The notes under the pieces were generated by a model that worked only from the letters and a program-made list of their open reading frames with translations, had not been told where the DNA came from and did not search any database. Shown piece after piece: positions 60,651 through 64,000 of a DNA stretch of 64,000 nt. Position numbers and translations under genes: made by a program. Numbering within the stretch: the stretch's first letter is position 1; each line of letters begins with the position of its first letter. The stretch is from Flavobacteriales bacterium (GTDB lineage: Bacteria; Bacteroidota; Bacteroidia; Flavobacteriales; JASBRU01). The stretch covers positions 186,001 to 250,000 of the forward strand of contig JASBRU010000004.1 in NCBI GenBank assembly GCA_030149285.1, given 5' to 3'.

Positions 60651-63056
60651 ATGAAAAATATACTAATCATATGTTTGCTGTTGCTTATGAGTACTGTAGC
60701 ATACTCACAAACAGTAACTGTTAAAGATCAGGAAACTGAAAAGCCAATAGAGTTGGTTACCCTGATTAGCGAAAGCTTAAAAGCATATGCAACTACCAAT
60801 TCATACGGACAAGCAGATGTTTCTGCTTTTAAGAATGCCAAGAAGATAGAGATCCGTGTAATTGGATACAAAATGGTAATTAAAAGTTATGCTGAGCTTG
60901 AAAGTGATGGGTTTGAAGTTTTTTTAGAGGCATCAAACCTAAGTTTAGATGAAGTGGTTGTATCTGCTACACATTGGAAACAACCGTCTTCTAAAATACC
61001 TTCAAAGATTATCTCTATTACACAAAAAGAGGTGTCTTTGCAAAACCCGCAAACGGCGGCAGACTTACTGTTGGTTTCGGGTAAAGTCTATATTCAAAAA
61101 AGCCAACAAGGTGGAGGCAGCCCTATGATTAGGGGCTTTGCCACTAATAGGCTTTTGTACACAGTAGATGGAGTGAGAATGAACACAGCTATATTTAGAG
61201 GTGGGAACATTCAAAACGTAATCAATCTTGATCCATTTGCAACCGAGAATACTGAGGTGCTTTTTGGGCCCGGTTCTGTGGTTTATGGTAGCGATGCAAT
61301 TGGTGGTGTAATGAGTTTTCAAACGCTTATACCAGAGTTATCCCTTACAGATAAACCATTTATAACCGGTAAAGCTGTTACTAGGTACTCTTCTGCCAAT
61401 AATGAAAACACCGTGCATTTGGATGTGAATGTTGGTTGGAAGAAGTGGGCTTTACTAACAAGCATTAGCTCTTGGGACTATGACCATTTAAGGCAAGGTA
61501 GTGATGGACCGGATGATTATTTAAAATCATATTATGTACAACGCCAAGACTCTACTGATATGGTAATTGAACAAGACGATCCATTATTACAGGTGCCATC
61601 TGCATATTCTCAAATCAATATAATGCAAAAAGTTCGGTTCAGACCAAACGATAAATGGGATTTCCAATATGGCTTTCATATGTCAGAAACATCGCCTTAT
61701 GGTAGATATGATAGACATAACAGAGTTAGAAACGGAACGGCTCGTTATGCCGAGTGGAACTATGGACCGCAAAAATGGATGATGAATAACTTAAATATCA
61801 ACCATATAGGAAAGAATCTTTTGTATGATGAGTTAACCATTCGTTTAGCTCAACAATCATTTGAAGAAAGCCGTATAGATAGATCATTAAATAAAGATGA
61901 ACGCTCTACACAAATAGAGGAAGTGGAAGCATATTCGGCTAATATCGACTTTAAAAAAGTTACAGGTAATAGCAATACTTTTTTCTATGGAGCAGAGTAT
62001 GTGGTAAATGATGTAACCTCTACAGGCTTTACTACTGATATTACATCAGGAGTAAATGCTCCAGGGGCATCTCGTTATCCGCAATCTACATGGTCTTCTC
62101 TTTCAGCATATGCAAATGACCAAATAGAGGTAGGCAGTAAGTTTATTATTCAGGTAGGTTTACGCTTCAACCAGTTTAAGCTAGACTCTGATTTTGATAC
62201 CTCTTTTTATCCATTCCCGTTTACATCGGCAACTATAAATAATAGTGCTGTTACAGGAAGTATTGGAGGGGTTTATAGACCAACCAAATCATGGGTAATT
62301 AGTGCAAACTTAGGAACAGCATACCGTTCTCCAAATGTAGATGATATAGGTAAGGTATTTGATTCTGAGCCTGGAGCGGTAACCGTACCTAACCCCAGCT
62401 TAAATGCAGAACAAGCCTATAATGTAGACTTTGGAGTAACCAAAATTTTTGGAAACTTTGTAAAGGTTGATGCTACTGCATATTATACCATTTTACAAGA
62501 TGCATTGGTTCGTAGAAATTTTCAGTTAAACGGACAAGACAGCATTATGTACGATGGTACTTTAAGCCAAGTGCAAGCCATACAAAACGCTGCAGAAGCA
62601 AATGTGTATGGTGTGCAAGCAGGAGTTGAGGTAAAGCTCCCTTCGGGCTTTAGTTTATCGTCTAACATTAACTACCAAAAAGGAGAAGAAGAGTTAGATG
62701 ATGGATCAACTAGCGCATCTAGACATGCTGCTCCGTTATTTGGAGTTACTCGCCTTACCTATAGCTATAATAAGTTAGATCTTCAGTTTTATTCAATGTA
62801 TCAGGCAGAACGTAATTTTGAGGATTTGCCAATAAGTGAACAAGGTAAAGATGAGATATATGCTAAGGATGAGAATGGTAATAACTATTCCCCATCTTGG
62901 TATACATTAAATTTAAAAGCTATGTATCAATTATCAGATGCATTGAGCCTAAGCGCGGGTGTAGAGAATATAGCTGACAAGCGTTACCGCCCATACAGTT
63001 CAGGTATCTCTGCACCGGGAAGGAACTTTGTTTTCTCCTTGAGAGCTAATTTCTAA
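60651..63056 (+). CDS. TonB-dependent receptor
   Basis: This 801-residue outer-membrane receptor has a signal peptide (MKNILIICLLLLMSTVAYSQ), a carboxypeptidase-regulatory-like domain (about 20-105), a TonB-box-like DEVVVSATHW, and a plug domain with MIRGFATNRLLYTVDGVRMNT and EVLFGPGSVVYGSDAIGGVM. The barrel ends in FVFSLRANF. The ATG at 60651 is used; a start at 60618 would precede the signal peptide. The plug motif RGFATNR is common among metal- and heme-type receptors, but the ligand is unclear. A strong terminator follows. Confidence 0.92.
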   Translation: MKNILIICLLLLMSTVAYSQTVTVKDQETEKPIELVTLISESLKAYATTNSYGQADVSAFKNAKKIEIRVIGYKMVIKSYAELESDGFEVFLEASNLSLDEVVVSATHWKQPSSKIPSKIISITQKEVSLQNPQTAADLLLVSGKVYIQKSQQGGGSPMIRGFATNRLLYTVDGVRMNTAIFRGGNIQNVINLDPFATENTEVLFGPGSVVYGSDAIGGVMSFQTLIPELSLTDKPFITGKAVTRYSSANNENTVHLDVNVGWKKWALLTSISSWDYDHLRQGSDGPDDYLKSYYVQRQDSTDMVIEQDDPLLQVPSAYSQINIMQKVRFRPNDKWDFQYGFHMSETSPYGRYDRHNRVRNGTARYAEWNYGPQKWMMNNLNINHIGKNLLYDELTIRLAQQSFEESRIDRSLNKDERSTQIEEVEAYSANIDFKKVTGNSNTFFYGAEYVVNDVTSTGFTTDITSGVNAPGASRYPQSTWSSLSAYANDQIEVGSKFIIQVGLRFNQFKLDSDFDTSFYPFPFTSATINNSAVTGSIGGVYRPTKSWVISANLGTAYRSPNVDDIGKVFDSEPGAVTVPNPSLNAEQAYNVDFGVTKIFGNFVKVDATAYYTILQDALVRRNFQLNGQDSIMYDGTLSQVQAIQNAAEANVYGVQAGVEVKLPSGFSLSSNINYQKGEEELDDGSTSASRHAAPLFGVTRLTYSYNKLDLQFYSMYQAERNFEDLPISEQGKDEIYAKDENGNNYSPSWYTLNLKAMYQLSDALSLSAGVENIADKRYRPYSSGISAPGRNFVFSLRANF

Positions 63057-63076
63057 TCAGAAATATCACATTATAT

Positions 63077-63109
63077 AAAAGCCCGCTAATTAGCGGGCTT
63101 TGGTTTTTT
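63077..63109 (+). terminator. intrinsic terminator after the TonB receptor gene
   Basis: AAGCCCGCTAA and TTAGCGGGCTT form a perfect palindrome (63079-63100), followed by TGGTTTTTT. Confidence 0.85.
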
Positions 63110-63194
63110 AGATAAAGGGGGGCTATAATTAGAAAAATTTATAATTTACGCATCAAATGTAATATAGTAAATACCTCATTGTAAGTTATTTTTA

Positions 63195-64000
63195 ATGCAA
63201 TCATTCAACTTTGTTGTTAACGCTATAGCTAGTGTAAATGCTTTTGTGTTGTTTTCTTTTTTGATGTTTAGAAAAAACAACTCTTTGCCTAATCAGGCAA
63301 TAGCTATCATTATGTTAGTCCCCGCTTTATATTTTGCCAATAGTATGTTGATGCTTAATCAACAAGGTTGGCAATTTTATCCTGTATTTTTTATCGTTCA
63401 GTTTTTAGCAATTCTTTACACGCCATCAGTTTCAACCTACGTATATGCTTTACTTGGAAAGAGCCTTAAAAAACTGTTGCCTATATATATAGTTGCAGGA
63501 CTAATTGGTGTAATACCAATTTATTTAGGAGTGCAGTTTATGGGTTGGACTGTAAGTGAACAGCAGTTATTTTTTGAAAAACTGATAAAGGGGCCTTACC
63601 CTATATCTGTAACTATTTACAGTATTATCTTCTATTCTTTTCAGCAAATAATATTTATATACCTATTGGTAGTAGTGCTAAAAGCAAAACACAAAGCTTT
63701 AGGGTATCACTCAAATCTAGATAAAACAAAGCACCATTACCTTCAAAATTTCATGACTCTTTTGGTGGTTTTTAATTTTTTAATAGTTGTGTTGTATTTG
63801 GTTTTTGATATTCTTTTTGTTGAATATACGCTCTTGCCTTTAATTATAGGTACAATATATACTTACATAGTGTATTATGCATTTAAGAGTAATACAGTTT
63901 ATACAAAAGAAGGATATAAAATTCATCTAAAAACAGCTACAGAAATAGAGCATGATAGTGTTGATGAAGATGACTCTAAAGAGGAGCAACAAACCAAAGA
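63195..64000 (+). CDS. multi-pass membrane sensor, probably a regulator (partial)
   Basis: The frame opens at an ATG at 63195 and runs off the right edge after 268 codons. The visible part has about seven hydrophobic helices (MQSFNFVVNAIASVNAFVLF onward, last near VYYAFKSN). It is then followed by an acidic linker (HDSVDEDDSKEEQQTK). In Bacteroidota this N-terminal layout often precedes an AraC-type DNA-binding domain or a kinase, which would lie beyond the window. The output domain is not visible, so the type is uncertain. Confidence 0.65.
   Translation, partial: MQSFNFVVNAIASVNAFVLFSFLMFRKNNSLPNQAIAIIMLVPALYFANSMLMLNQQGWQFYPVFFIVQFLAILYTPSVSTYVYALLGKSLKKLLPIYIVAGLIGVIPIYLGVQFMGWTVSEQQLFFEKLIKGPYPISVTIYSIIFYSFQQIIFIYLLVVVLKAKHKALGYHSNLDKTKHHYLQNFMTLLVVFNFLIVVLYLVFDILFVEYTLLPLIIGTIYTYIVYYAFKSNTVYTKEGYKIHLKTATEIEHDSVDEDDSKEEQQTK

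Overview
This window comes from the chromosome of an AT-rich member of the Bacteroidota, most likely a Flavobacteriales-type organism. The evidence is a set of lineage-typical genes: a SprE/PorW-type type IX secretion lipoprotein, a bactofilin next to the ATP synthase genes, GH3-family and DUF4175 proteins, an acpP-fabF-rnc-IPExxxVDY-pyk cluster, and a TonB receptor with a carboxypeptidase-like N-terminal domain. Many genes are also preceded by the Bacteroidota -7 promoter element TAnnTTTG. Genus and species cannot be named from the sequence alone. I see no rRNA, CRISPR array, intact insertion sequence or prophage.

Layout. 1-2.4 kb: end of a metallo-beta-lactamase-fold gene, a Nudix hydrolase and a secreted MORN/YwqK-like repeat protein. 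2.9-11.3 kb: rpiB and a secreted M28 peptidase, an ALDH7 dehydrogenase, a cupin, a small outer-membrane-like protein, the RseP protease, a GH3 adenylase and an M23 peptidase. 11.4-20.2 kb: sprE, bactofilin, AtpZ, a small membrane protein and atpB-E-F-H-A-G (beta and epsilon subunits are absent). 20.3-26.6 kb: two sensor kinases, a crotonase, an esterase and a double TonB-domain protein. 26.6-35.7 kb: tRNA-Cys, folB, gltX, a 1114-residue DUF4175 protein, ybeY, mnmG flanked by two parS-like sites, and holB. 35.7-39.8 kb: pgk, cvpA, a pair of small lipoproteins and pheS. 39.8-41.6 kb: a GbsR/MarR-type regulator with small membrane proteins. 41.6-47.1 kb (minus strand): acpP, fabF, rnc, IPExxxVDY, pyk, a bestrophin-type channel and a pterin dehydratase. 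47.2-51.9 kb: purN, rnhA, an M1 aminopeptidase, a biotinyl protein and a DUF4399 lipoprotein. 51.9-55.0 kb: an ECF sigma operon. 55.0-57.5 kb: the most accessory-looking stretch, with long non-coding DNA, a sugar kinase, tRNA-Asn, an Rhs-core remnant and an orphan small gene. 57.5-64 kb: alanine racemase, an M20 amidohydrolase, a TonB receptor and the start of a multi-pass membrane sensor.

Themes. Most of the window is housekeeping: energy (ATP synthase, pgk, pyk), translation and tRNA modification (gltX, pheS, mnmG, ybeY), lipid synthesis and envelope maintenance (rseP, M23, alr, sprE). The most interesting signals are regulatory or structural. Two 16-bp parS-like sites bracket mnmG, which suggests closeness to the replication origin. 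At least seven genes have the -7 promoter element 3-4 nt before the start codon, which predicts leaderless mRNAs. A local regulator has matching inverted repeats in front of itself and its neighbouring membrane-protein operon. A terminator-like hairpin with a U7 tract lies inside the 5' coding part of rnc. The leader of the ECF sigma operon can fold into several hairpins. An eroded Rhs toxin end next to tRNA-Asn is followed by a possible orphan immunity gene.
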